Source: DASPHG01 sp963748315 (GTDB lineage: Bacteria > Actinomycetota > Thermoleophilia > Solirubrobacterales > Thermoleophilaceae). Taken from it: a stretch of DNA of 64,000 nt. The stretch lies in assembly GCA_963748315.1 (NCBI GenBank), contig CAVVIK010000010.1:1-64000 (forward strand), in the 5' to 3' direction. Positions 28,173 to 36,180 of the stretch are shown piece after piece. Position 1 is the stretch's first letter. The number at the start of each line of letters is the position of its first letter. The notes under the pieces were generated by a model that saw only the letters and a list, made by a program, of their open reading frames with translations, searched no databases and was not told the origin of the DNA. The translations under genes were made by a program, and so were the position numbers.

Positions 28173-29801
28173 GTGACTCGCGAGCTGAGCACCTATCACG
28201 CGCGCACGCGTACGCGTGGGGTCAACCCCTTCGTCTACTGGCCCACGCGCATCGTGCTTCAGCCGCTGCTGATGCTGCTCTTCCGGCTACAGCGGATCGG
28301 CCGCGAGCACATTCCCTCGGAGGGCGGTCTGATCCTCGCGCCTAACCACCGCAGCTTCCTCGACCCCTGGGTCGTAGGCGTGTGCCTCCGGCGCCCGATC
28401 TACTTCGTCGCGAAGCGCGAGTTGTTCGAGAAGCGCTGGATGGGCTGGTTCCTGAACGGGCTCGGCGCGTTCCCGATCCGCCGCGGCGAGTCCGACGAGG
28501 ACGCGATGGAGACCGCGCGCATCCTCGTCGAGCGCGGCGAGGCGATCATGATCTTCCCGGAGGGCACGCGCATCCGGCGTGGCTCGCTCGGCGAGCCAAA
28601 GCGCGGTGTGGGCCGGCTCGCGCTCGAGACCGGAGCGCCCGTCGTCCCGATCGCCGTCCACGGGACCGAGCGGATCAGGCGCGGCCTCCTGATTCGGCCC
28701 TACAAGGTGCGCGTCCGCTGCGGCCGCCCGCTGACCTTCCCGCGCGTCGAGCGGCCCTCCGCGCATCTGGCGAGCGAGGTCACTGCCCGGATCTGGCCGT
28801 GCGTCGAGCTGCAGTACGAGTGGCTCGGCGGGCTGCCCGCGCTTCGCACCGCGGCCGTGGTCGGCGCGGGTCCGATGGGCACAGCGCTAGCCAGCCTGCT
28901 GGCCCGAGCCGGGCTCGAGGTCGAGCTCGGATGCCGAAGTCGCGAGCAGGCCGAGCGGATCGCCGGCAGCGGTGTGAACCACGACCGCCTGCCGGGGGTC
29001 GAGCTGCCCGAGGGCGTCACCGCCAGGCCCGTGTCGGGGATCGAGTTCCAGGCAGTGGACCTCGTCGTCTTCGCCGTCGCAAGCCGCGACCTCCCCGTCG
29101 CCGTCGGCGAGGTCGCCGCGAGCATTGGCCGCCGCACCGCTGTTGTCGTCTGCTCGAAGGGACTCGTCGCGCCGCTCGCGCTGCGCCCGTCGGAGTACGT
29201 CGCGGAGCGCGTCGTCGCGCGCGGCGTGGCCGCGCTGGCCGGCCCGGCGCACGCAGCCGAGGCCGCCTCGGGCGCGGCCGCGCTGGTCGTCGCCTCGCAG
29301 GACGCCGACCTGCGCCGCCAGCTCGTCCGCCTGTTCGAGAAGGCCGGTGCCGGCGTCGAGGAGACGAACGACGTCGTCGGCGCCGAGCTCGCCGCGTGCG
29401 CGAAGAACGTCGCGGCGCTCGCCGCCGCAGCGGCCGCCGTCCACGGCCTGAACGATGCCGGCGCCGCGGCGAGCAACGTCTTCGGCGAGGTGTACGCGCT
29501 GGCGATCCACGAAGGCTCGCGGCCTGAGACCTTCGCCGGCACGGCCGGCGTCGGTGATCTCGTCGCGACCGTCATCGCCGACGGGAGCCGTAACCGCCGC
29601 GCCGGGGAGATGCTCGCCCACGGCGTGCGCCCCGATGAGATCCGCGCGCGCCTGGCCGAGACCCCCGAGGCGCTCGACTCCGTCGCGCTGCTCCAGCAGG
29701 CGCTCGAGCGCCGCATGCTGCCCGCGAGCGCGGTCACCGAGCTGGCCGCACTCGTCGATGGCCGCATCCAGGCTCCCGAGTGGGTCGCGGCGGCGCGCTG
29801 A
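28173..29801 (+). CDS. PlsC-GpsA fusion: 1-acylglycerol-3-phosphate acyltransferase / glycerol-3-phosphate dehydrogenase
   Basis: One uninterrupted 542-residue frame. Residues about 1-225 are a PlsC-type acyltransferase: NHRSFLD (HX4D, about 58-64), AKRELF, IFPEGTRIRRG and VVPIAVHG. Residues about 230-540 are NAD(P)-dependent glycerol-3-phosphate dehydrogenase GpsA: VVGAGPMGTALA, CSKGL, LAGPAHAAEA, the Lys of CAKNVAALA and GTAGVGDLVAT. The first enzyme makes sn-glycerol 3-phosphate, the second acylates its lyso derivative, so both serve phosphatidate synthesis; PlsY/PlsB is not nearby. The start GTG 28173 gives TRELSTYHARTRTRGVN. No frame disturbance is seen at the joint (around LGGLPALRTAAVVGAG). 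Confidence 0.88.
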   Translation: MTRELSTYHARTRTRGVNPFVYWPTRIVLQPLLMLLFRLQRIGREHIPSEGGLILAPNHRSFLDPWVVGVCLRRPIYFVAKRELFEKRWMGWFLNGLGAFPIRRGESDEDAMETARILVERGEAIMIFPEGTRIRRGSLGEPKRGVGRLALETGAPVVPIAVHGTERIRRGLLIRPYKVRVRCGRPLTFPRVERPSAHLASEVTARIWPCVELQYEWLGGLPALRTAAVVGAGPMGTALASLLARAGLEVELGCRSREQAERIAGSGVNHDRLPGVELPEGVTARPVSGIEFQAVDLVVFAVASRDLPVAVGEVAASIGRRTAVVVCSKGLVAPLALRPSEYVAERVVARGVAALAGPAHAAEAASGAAALVVASQDADLRRQLVRLFEKAGAGVEETNDVVGAELAACAKNVAALAAAAAAVHGLNDAGAAASNVFGEVYALAIHEGSRPETFAGTAGVGDLVATVIADGSRNRRAGEMLAHGVRPDEIRARLAETPEALDSVALLQQALERRMLPASAVTELAALVDGRIQAPEWVAAAR

Positions 29802-29809
29802 CCGAGGGG

Positions 29810-29815
29810 TAGGCT
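29810..29815 (+). promoter_or_regulatory. Putative -10 box of the ECF sigma gene
   Basis: TAGGCT followed by 6 nt and GTG 29822; no Shine-Dalgarno. It implies a leaderless ECF sigma mRNA separate from the fusion gene 20 bp upstream. Confidence 0.5.
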
Positions 29816-29821
29816 CCGTGC

Positions 29822-30349
29822 GTGAGCGCGACTCGCGACAAGGTCAGTCTCGACGCCGACTTCACCGAGCTGTACCGGACGCACCTGCGCGACGTATACA
29901 GCTATGCGTACTACCGAATCGGCAATCACCACGACGCCGAGGACATCACCGAGCAGACGTTCCTCCAGGCGTACCGCCACTTCGAGCGGGCGCAGCGCGA
30001 GGCGCACGGCCGCCCGCTCCGTCCTTGGCTCATCCGGATCGCGCACAACCTCGCGGCGAACTACTACCGCGACCGCTCGCGCAAGCCGCAGACGAACCTC
30101 GAGGACGCCGGCGTGCTGCCGACGTTCCACGACACCGAGGACCTGGTGGAGGGGCGCGAGGAGGTGCACCAGGTGCTCGCGGGCGTCGCGAAGCTCCCGG
30201 AGGATCGCCGCGACGCGCTGATCATGCGCTTTGCCCTCGACATGGACAACCGCGAGATCGCACGCGCGCTCGGGCGCACCGACGGGGCGACCAAGGTGTT
30301 GATCCATCGAGCGATCAAGCAGCTCGAGGAGGAGCTCGGAAATGAGTGA
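29822..30349 (+). CDS. ECF-family RNA polymerase sigma factor
   Basis: 175 residues with sigma region 2 (DFTELYRTHLRDVYSYAYYRIG, HDAEDITEQTFLQAYRHF) and region 4 (LPEDRRDALIMRFALDMDNREIA, TDGATKVLIHRAIKQLEEEL). It starts at GTG 29822. The next gene overlaps it by 8 bp and encodes a small single-span membrane protein, the usual position of an anti-sigma factor; msrB follows. Confidence 0.92.
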   Translation: MSATRDKVSLDADFTELYRTHLRDVYSYAYYRIGNHHDAEDITEQTFLQAYRHFERAQREAHGRPLRPWLIRIAHNLAANYYRDRSRKPQTNLEDAGVLPTFHDTEDLVEGREEVHQVLAGVAKLPEDRRDALIMRFALDMDNREIARALGRTDGATKVLIHRAIKQLEEELGNE

Positions 30350-30680
30350 GGCACGGTTCGACGTAGAGGCGCTCCTGCGCTCGGCGCTGACGCCGGTGGA
30401 GCCGCCCGAGGCGCTCTCCGACCGGCTCGAGCGGCACCTGACCGAGCTCACCGACCTCGCGGCGGAGGAGCTTGCGGAGTGGGAGCTGAGCGCGATGCGC
30501 GACCCGCGCAACTGGGTGCGGCCGGTCGCCGCCGCGACCGTGATCGGCGTCGCCGGCGGCGCGCTCGTCGTCGTCCGCGCGCGGCAGCGGTCGAAGAAGA
30601 AGCATGTAACGGGGCTGCGCGCCCTGGAACAGGGACTTCAGGACGTCGTCGACCGAGTGGGGAGGACCCTGGAGAGATGA
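30342..30680 (+). CDS. Small single-span membrane protein, possible anti-sigma factor
   Basis: 112 residues: a soluble acidic N-terminal half (about 1-50), the Trp-containing NWVRPVAAATVIGVAGGALVVV membrane span (first 20 residues NWVRPVAAATVIGVAGGALV), a basic stretch (RARQRSKKKH) and a short amphipathic tail. No zinc-binding HxxxCxxC motif of the ZAS family is present, so the anti-sigma role rests only on position (ATG overlapping the sigma gene). The basic residues after the span suggest the N-terminus is outside or the protein is a short anchor. Confidence 0.65.
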   Translation: MSEARFDVEALLRSALTPVEPPEALSDRLERHLTELTDLAAEELAEWELSAMRDPRNWVRPVAAATVIGVAGGALVVVRARQRSKKKHVTGLRALEQGLQDVVDRVGRTLER

Positions 30681-31057
30681 AGACCGACGAGGAGTGGCGC
30701 GCCGAGCTCGACCCCGACCGGTACGCGGTGCTCCGTTGCGGGGCGACCGAGCCGCCGTTCAGCGGCGAGTACGTCGACGAGAAGGCTGACGGGGCCTACC
30801 ACTGCGCCGCGTGCGGCGCGATGCTGTTCGACTCGAACACCAAGTTCGACTCGGGCACGGGTTGGCCGAGCTTTACGGAGCCCGCGGTCGAGGAGGCCAT
30901 CGAGCTGCGCGACGACACGAGCCACGGCATGGTTCGCACCGAGGTCGTCTGCCGCAACTGCGGCGGGCACCTGGGCCATGTCTTCGACGACGGCCCAGGC
31001 CCCACCGGGCAGCGCTACTGCATCAACTCGCTCGCGCTCGACCTCACGGAGCGGTAG
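30677..31057 (+). CDS. msrB: Peptide-methionine (R)-S-oxide reductase
   Basis: 126-residue MsrB. Zn-binding CxxC pairs (YHCAACGAML and CRNCGGHLGHVF) flank the substrate loop FDSGTGWPSF, and the catalytic Cys is in QRYCINSLAL. Repairs methionine-R-sulfoxide in proteins. The ATG overlaps the previous TGA, so it is in the ECF sigma operon, suggesting that sigma factor answers oxidative stress. It overlaps the convergent DUF4383 gene by 14 bp. Confidence 0.95.
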   Translation: MKTDEEWRAELDPDRYAVLRCGATEPPFSGEYVDEKADGAYHCAACGAMLFDSNTKFDSGTGWPSFTEPAVEEAIELRDDTSHGMVRTEVVCRNCGGHLGHVFDDGPGPTGQRYCINSLALDLTER

Positions 31058-31472
31058 CCGCCGTCGTCGGCGCCGGCTCTGCGGGCGTCGCCATCCCCGC
31101 GCCGATTCCCGCCACGCCGATCAGCGCGTGCAGGACGTTGTCCTCGGTGTTGACGACGATCAGGTTGAAGATCGAGTCCCCGTCGCCGTAGATGAAGCCG
31201 AGGATCGCGACCACGATGTAGATCGCGCCGAACCCGAGCGCATAGAGCCGCGCGCTCGCGTACGACCCCGCGACCGCAAGGCCCACGACGCCGCTCAGGA
31301 TGTGCACGACGTTGTGCCAGCCGTTCACGTCGAGGATGCCGAGCACGGCGTCCCTCGGAGCATCGTCTCCGGTCGAGAAGCTCCCCTCGTAGAAGAAGCC
31401 CAAGATCCCTGCCGCGACGAGCACGACGCCGAAGATCAGTGCATACAGCTGGGCGGGTGAACGTTCCGCCAT
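31044..31472 (-). CDS. DUF4383 four-helix membrane protein
   Basis: 142 residues from ATG 31472, which has GGAGGT eight bases upstream. The pattern SPAQLYALIFGVVLVAAGILGF, NVVHILSGVVGLAVAG, ARLYALGFGAIYIVVAILGF and NTEDNVLHALIGVAGIG is that of the DUF4383 family, with four helices. Function unknown. It lies 26 bp after the stop of the secreted hydrolase gene in the same direction. Confidence 0.8.
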   Translation of the reverse strand: MAERSPAQLYALIFGVVLVAAGILGFFYEGSFSTGDDAPRDAVLGILDVNGWHNVVHILSGVVGLAVAGSYASARLYALGFGAIYIVVAILGFIYGDGDSIFNLIVVNTEDNVLHALIGVAGIGAGMATPAEPAPTTAATAP

Positions 31473-31497
31473 GGATCCACCTCCGTTGTAGGCCCCG

Positions 31498-34137
31498 CTA
31501 AGGGCCCGTCCAGGTACCTGCGTAGCAGGGGTTCGACCCGCACACATCGATCACCTGCCCGCCTATGGACAGGAACGCGGACTTCTGTGTCCGCCCCGCA
31601 GGGGAGCGGCGCGGGAACTCGTGTGGATCCTGCCCGGCCTGCTCGCCGGGCGGCGTGTTGGTTGTGGGCGGGACCTCGGTCCCGACGGTCTCGCCGTCCT
31701 CCGTCCGCTTCGGCCCGATGTCCCAGAGCACCAGTGCGGAGCCGGCGAACGGGAACGTGGGTATCCCCGGGATCGCATAGTGCGGGTCAGCGTCGCTGTC
31801 CCGGCCGGGATCCACGTACGGCGTCCGCGCATACGCGCCGATCGTCCGCGCCTCGACCTCGGCCGCCACCTGCGCGACCTGGTGGTCGCCGAGGCCGACA
31901 TGGAGCATCACTTCGTGCGGCGGCGTGTTCGCCAGCGGATCCGTGGTCATGTGATGCGCGTAGCCGTTCGCCTCCGCGCGATCCCACAGCGTCTGGATCA
32001 GCGAGAAGATCAGCTGGCGCTGGAGCTCGTTCGGATACGACTCGTACATGAACCAGGAGTACTCCGGCAGGTCGAGCTCGCTCGGCTGCTGGCCGGTGCC
32101 CCAGTCCGTGCTGCGCGTGAGCAGCGTGGAGTAGTTCATCCCCGGCACACCGAGGACCGCGCGGTCGTGGTCGACGGCCACCGCGGTCAGCGCGCCGCCG
32201 ATGATTCCGCCCTGGCTGTTGCCGTCGTAGAAAAGCCGACGCGTGTCGATCAGGCTCTGGCCGCCGACCTGGAAGTTCGGGTCGCTCGAGAAGCCGTCGG
32301 GGTGGATCAGCAGCCGGCCGAGGTAGAGGAAGTTGACGAGCCCCTGCTGCACGCGGTCGGCGAGCTGCGGGAAGTTCGACATGTCGCTGAGGATCCCGAG
32401 CACGGTCTGGTAGTCGCAGTTCGGAAGCTGCCCGCGCTGCGCCTTCTCGAGGAAGTCGGCGATCGCGTCGGGGCTCGCGTCCGTGTCGGGCAGGTCGGAG
32501 CAGGCCATGCCGATCCAGTCGGTCGCGCAGAAGATGAAGTTGTGCTCGAGGCCGAAGTCGCGCAGCTGCCCCTGATTGACCTCGCCGCGGCTGCCCAGCA
32601 GCCCGTGCCCGTAGAGCGACGGCCGTGACGCGCCTGGGGTGGTCGCCGACGTTGGGATGTTGCACTGGAAGCGGGCGGTCGTGGTGCTGCCCGCGGGGAT
32701 GGCGGGCGGCCCGTTGGTCGAGCCCGACGGATAGGTGAACGTGCCGCCCGAGGTGCAGTCCGGCGTATTGAGGTAGCACGGCACCGTGTACCTGCCCTCC
32801 ACCCGTAGCGCGAGCTGGTCTTCCGGGTTCGGCGTGACCTTCTCGATCGTGAACTCGGGCGCGTCGCCCTCGACCTTCATGTCGGCGAGGTCGGTGTCGC
32901 CGAGCCGCGCGAAGGCGTCGTCGCGGATCGTGAGGACGCGCTCGGTGAGATTGCGCTCGCTCGCCACCGTGAAGTCCCACGCGCGGTAGAGCGAGTCGCG
33001 GTCGATGCCCGCCTCGGCGAGCGTGCCGAACAGGGACTCGAAGTGGCCGCGCCGCCCCTCGACCTCGGGGTTCGTGGTGAGCACGCGGTCGCGATAGAGC
33101 CGGAAGCCCTCGGGCGCCGGGAGGGTTTGACCGTCCTCGCCCTTCAGGTTCCGCAGCGCGACGATGTAGCGCTGTCCCTCCTCGAAGTTGACGCCCGGGC
33201 GGATGAGCAAGGTGACGTCCTCGGGCGATGCGGCCGTCGAGTCGATCTCGGCCCAGACGAGATGGCGTTCGCGTGTGCGGGCGTTCAGCACGACCACCGG
33301 CTGCTGCGGCTCGAAGGCCTCCGACATCCTGGTCACCGGGACTGCGCCGGTGGCGTCGAAGGCAGCCTGTGTCTCGAGCCCCGGCGCCTTCGTCACGATC
33401 AGCGCGCCGGGGCTGAAGCCGTCGTTGCGGTTGTACGGGCCCGGAGCTATGCGCTTGCCGGCGCGATTCGCCGGCATCGATGCGCTTTTCAGGTTGAGAC
33501 GGCGGCCGGTGTCCGTGGTCGAGTCGGCGACCGTGAAGTGGTCGTTGGGCCACGGGAAGAGGCAGTCCGCGTCATCGATGAAGTCACAGCGGCTGGCGTT
33601 CTCGGTCTCGTAGTCGATCGGATCCTGCGCGCGTGACGGCGGCGACGGCCCGCCGCTGCCGTCACGGCGGCAGCGTGCGGCGTTGACGTTGAGCCGTTGC
33701 GCGCGCCGTCTGGTCTTGCCCGGCACGCGCTTGTCGCCGCGGAGCCTCAGCCCGTTGGCGATCACCGTTCGCGGGACGCACGTCCGCAGCTCGCGCCGTC
33801 CGGCCCGGATCAGCCTCAGCCGCACCGTGCGCGAGCGCCCGGCCTCAAGCCGGAGCTCCCGCGCCCGCGTTGCCACGATCCGGGTGCGGCGCTTGCCCGG
33901 CCGCCTGCGAGTCGAGCCGAACACGCGGTAGGTGCCGGAATGGGCTGCGCGCACCGTGATCCGCATGCGGCGCTTGGCGAGGATCCTGCGCTGGCTCGTC
34001 GACTTGACGGACAGCTTGAGCGCCTTGCGCTCCTTCGCGGCCACAGCGTCGTCGCTTGCCGGACCGAGCGCCACAGGCGCAGCCGCTACCGCCACGAGGC
34101 AGCCTCCCAGAACCCCGATCGTCCCCCGCTTCGTCAA
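31498..34137 (-). CDS. Large secreted alpha/beta-hydrolase-like protein
   Basis: About 879 residues. A signal peptide (TKRGTIGVLGGCLVAVAAAP, then AVALGP) is followed by a basic immunoglobulin-like region of about 110 residues full of R/K and TVRLRL-type strands, then an unknown middle domain (DDADCLFPWPNDHFTV is a recognisable motif) and a C-terminal hydrolase with a nucleophile elbow YDGNSQGGIIGGA, LYGHGLLG and a late HVGLGDHQV. It resembles extracellular lipase/esterase-like proteins; the substrate is unknown. GTG 34143 is the longest start, but TTG 34137 sits 8 nt after TAGCCT, fitting leaderless initiation. Confidence 0.75.
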   Translation of the reverse strand: MTKRGTIGVLGGCLVAVAAAPVALGPASDDAVAAKERKALKLSVKSTSQRRILAKRRMRITVRAAHSGTYRVFGSTRRRPGKRRTRIVATRARELRLEAGRSRTVRLRLIRAGRRELRTCVPRTVIANGLRLRGDKRVPGKTRRRAQRLNVNAARCRRDGSGGPSPPSRAQDPIDYETENASRCDFIDDADCLFPWPNDHFTVADSTTDTGRRLNLKSASMPANRAGKRIAPGPYNRNDGFSPGALIVTKAPGLETQAAFDATGAVPVTRMSEAFEPQQPVVVLNARTRERHLVWAEIDSTAASPEDVTLLIRPGVNFEEGQRYIVALRNLKGEDGQTLPAPEGFRLYRDRVLTTNPEVEGRRGHFESLFGTLAEAGIDRDSLYRAWDFTVASERNLTERVLTIRDDAFARLGDTDLADMKVEGDAPEFTIEKVTPNPEDQLALRVEGRYTVPCYLNTPDCTSGGTFTYPSGSTNGPPAIPAGSTTTARFQCNIPTSATTPGASRPSLYGHGLLGSRGEVNQGQLRDFGLEHNFIFCATDWIGMACSDLPDTDASPDAIADFLEKAQRGQLPNCDYQTVLGILSDMSNFPQLADRVQQGLVNFLYLGRLLIHPDGFSSDPNFQVGGQSLIDTRRLFYDGNSQGGIIGGALTAVAVDHDRAVLGVPGMNYSTLLTRSTDWGTGQQPSELDLPEYSWFMYESYPNELQRQLIFSLIQTLWDRAEANGYAHHMTTDPLANTPPHEVMLHVGLGDHQVAQVAAEVEARTIGAYARTPYVDPGRDSDADPHYAIPGIPTFPFAGSALVLWDIGPKRTEDGETVGTEVPPTTNTPPGEQAGQDPHEFPRRSPAGRTQKSAFLSIGGQVIDVCGSNPCYAGTWTGP

Positions 34138-34145
34138 GGACACGG

Positions 34146-34155
34146 AGGCTATCGT
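34146..34155. promoter_or_regulatory. Overlapping divergent -10 boxes AGGCTATCGT
   Basis: On the plus strand TATCGT (34150-34155) is 7 nt before the rhomboid ATG. On the minus strand TAGCCT (complement of 34146-34151) is 8 nt before TTG 34137 of the hydrolase. The two hexamers share the central TA. Confidence 0.55.
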
Positions 34156-34162
34156 CCGGCGA

Positions 34163-34978
34163 ATGGACGTGTGCTACCGGCATCCCGACCGCGAAACCGG
34201 CGTCTCGTGCTCGAACTGCGGCCGGCCGATCTGCCCGGAGTGCATGACGTCGACGTCTGTCGGGATGCGCTGTCCCGAGTGCGCCGGGCGGACCACGACC
34301 GTTCGAAAGGTCGCGGCTGCGCGCGGCGACGAGCCGATGCTCACCTACATCCTGATCGGGATCATGGTTCTGGTGGAGCTCGGGGCGATGGCGAGCGGCG
34401 CGAGTGCGTCGGGCTCGAGCTTCGGCGGCTCTCAGCTGATCCTCGACGGTGCGGTGTCCCGCCCGGCGATCGCCGACGGCGAGTACTGGCGGCTCGTGAC
34501 CAGCGGATTCCTGCACGCCGGTTTCCTTCACCTCGCGTTCAACGCGTTCGCGCTCTACGTCCTCGGCTCGCTGCTCGAGCCCGCGGTCGGCCGCCTTCGG
34601 TTCGCCACGATCTTCTTCGTCTCTTTGCTCGCGGGCTCGTTCGGGGCGCTGCTGGTCGAGCCGCGGGGCCTGACGGTCGGAGCCTCGGGTGCGATCTTCG
34701 GCCTGATGGGGGCGGCGATCGTCGTCATGCGAAACAGGGGCATCAACCCGATGGAGAGCGGGCTCGGGCTGTGGCTTGGCCTCAACCTGGTCTTCACCTT
34801 CGCCATCCCCGGCATCTCGATCGGCGGCCACATCGGCGGGCTGATCGGCGGGGCGCTTGCGGCGTTCCTGATGTTCGACCTCCGCGACCGCATCCGAATG
34901 CCACCGCTCATGCCGGTCGCGCTGGCCGCCGGAGTGGGGGTGGCCAGCGTGCTCGGCAGCATCGCCGTCGCGGGCTAG
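34163..34978 (+). CDS. Rhomboid-family intramembrane serine protease with N-terminal B-box zinc finger
   Basis: 271 residues. The N-terminus is a Cys/His-rich B-box-like finger (CYRHPDRETGVSCSNCGRPI, ICPECM, MRCPEC). After a short basic link come six or seven membrane helices with the rhomboid features FLHAGFLHLAFNAFALY, the catalytic Ser in VGASGAIFGLMG, and the catalytic His in IGGHIGGLIGG. Cleaves membrane proteins within the bilayer; targets unknown. It shares a CTAG with the convergent glycosyltransferase gene. Confidence 0.92.
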   Translation: MDVCYRHPDRETGVSCSNCGRPICPECMTSTSVGMRCPECAGRTTTVRKVAAARGDEPMLTYILIGIMVLVELGAMASGASASGSSFGGSQLILDGAVSRPAIADGEYWRLVTSGFLHAGFLHLAFNAFALYVLGSLLEPAVGRLRFATIFFVSLLAGSFGALLVEPRGLTVGASGAIFGLMGAAIVVMRNRGINPMESGLGLWLGLNLVFTFAIPGISIGGHIGGLIGGALAAFLMFDLRDRIRMPPLMPVALAAGVGVASVLGSIAVAG

Positions 34979-36102
34979 CGCAAGAGCGCGTCGTACTGCG
35001 CCTGGACCGCGGCGAGCATCCGCTCGGCGGAGAAGCGCACGCTCACGTCCGCGGCGGCCGCGGCCCCGATCCCGGCCGCCCGAGCCGGGTCGTCGGCGAG
35101 CGAGCGAAGACCTTCCGCGAGCGCGCGCGGATCGCCGGGCTGGACCAATAGCCCCGTCTCGCCGTCGCGGATCATCTCCGGCAGGCCGCCGTTGGCGGCG
35201 GCCACGACGGGGACGCCGGCGGCCGCGGCCTCGAGCGCCGCGTTGGGGAACGGGTCCGGTCGTTTCGAGGGGACGGCGACGGCGTCGACGGCGCCGAAAA
35301 GCGCCCCGACGTCGTTTTCGAAGCCGACGACGAGCAGGCGGTCGCCCAGGCCGAGCGTCTCGCGCAGCCGCTCGAGCTCGGCGAGCGGGCGCTCGGCGCC
35401 CGGCCACGGCGCCCCGGCGACGAGCCCGACGGCGCCGATCGACTGGAGCGGCGGCTGTGCGAGCGCGCGGGCAAGCACGTCCTGTCCCTTCCAGTCGCTG
35501 ATCCGGCCGAGGACCGCGACGGCGAACGGGCCCTGGTCGAGCCCGAGCGCCGCGCGCGCGGCGGGCCGCTCGCCACGGCTCGGGGCGTGCCCGAGCCCGT
35601 CGTGGACGACGGCGACCGGCTCGGAGCCGGAGAACTGCGCGGCGACCGCGTGGGAGACGCAGAGCACGCGATCGGCCGCAAGCAGCCGTTGGCGCCACAT
35701 CGGCCAGGCGAGCGGGATGCGCGGGTAGAGCTCCCGGACGTGCAGGACGTGCGGGATGCCGAGCCTGTTGGCCAGTCGATGCCCGGACAGGATCACGGAC
35801 GTGTTGGAGTGCACGAGTGCGGCGCCACGAGCGCGCGCGAGCGATTCGAGCTCGCGGACGTTCGGGCGCAACAGCCGAGCGGCGACGCGCGGGCCGAGCT
35901 CGGCGCGGCGCAGGACCGTGAGCGGGGCGATGACCGTCTCGACGTCCTCCGCCTCGAGCAGCTCGGCGAGTTCACCGCGCTCGGGAAGGACCGCGACCGG
36001 CGTGAACCGCTCCCGGTTCACGCCCGCGGCGAGCGTCACGAGCTGGCGGTCCGCGCCATAGCGGCCCGCCGATGAATGGAGAAAGAGGATTGTCTCCGTC
36101 AT
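34975..36102 (-). CDS. Glycosyltransferase, GT4-like
   Basis: 375 residues, GT-B fold. N-terminal ETILFLHSSAGRYGADRQL and VHSNTSVILSG fit the acceptor domain; the donor domain has VAVLGRISDWKGQD and PDPFPNAALEAAAAGVPVVA with the conserved Glu. Likely builds an envelope polysaccharide or glycolipid; donor and acceptor unknown. The much longer frame to 37296 antisense to the next gene was not used. TGTAAT on the minus strand (36127-36132) is a possible -10 box. Confidence 0.85.
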   Translation of the reverse strand: MTETILFLHSSAGRYGADRQLVTLAAGVNRERFTPVAVLPERGELAELLEAEDVETVIAPLTVLRRAELGPRVAARLLRPNVRELESLARARGAALVHSNTSVILSGHRLANRLGIPHVLHVRELYPRIPLAWPMWRQRLLAADRVLCVSHAVAAQFSGSEPVAVVHDGLGHAPSRGERPAARAALGLDQGPFAVAVLGRISDWKGQDVLARALAQPPLQSIGAVGLVAGAPWPGAERPLAELERLRETLGLGDRLLVVGFENDVGALFGAVDAVAVPSKRPDPFPNAALEAAAAGVPVVAAANGGLPEMIRDGETGLLVQPGDPRALAEGLRSLADDPARAAGIGAAAAADVSVRFSAERMLAAVQAQYDALLR

Positions 36103-36165
36103 TACGGAAGCTGGATGCTGACTGGGATTACAGGCCGCGGGGCCGGATGCTTCCGCGGAGGTAAC

Positions 36166-36171
36166 TAGTCT
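36166..36171 (+). promoter_or_regulatory. Putative -10 box TAGTCT of the beta-propeller gene
   Basis: TAGTCT followed by 9 nt and TTG 36181; a near-leaderless transcript is expected. GCGGAGG lies just upstream at 36155 but is before the -10 box. Confidence 0.4.
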
Positions 36172-36180
36172 GACCCGCCG

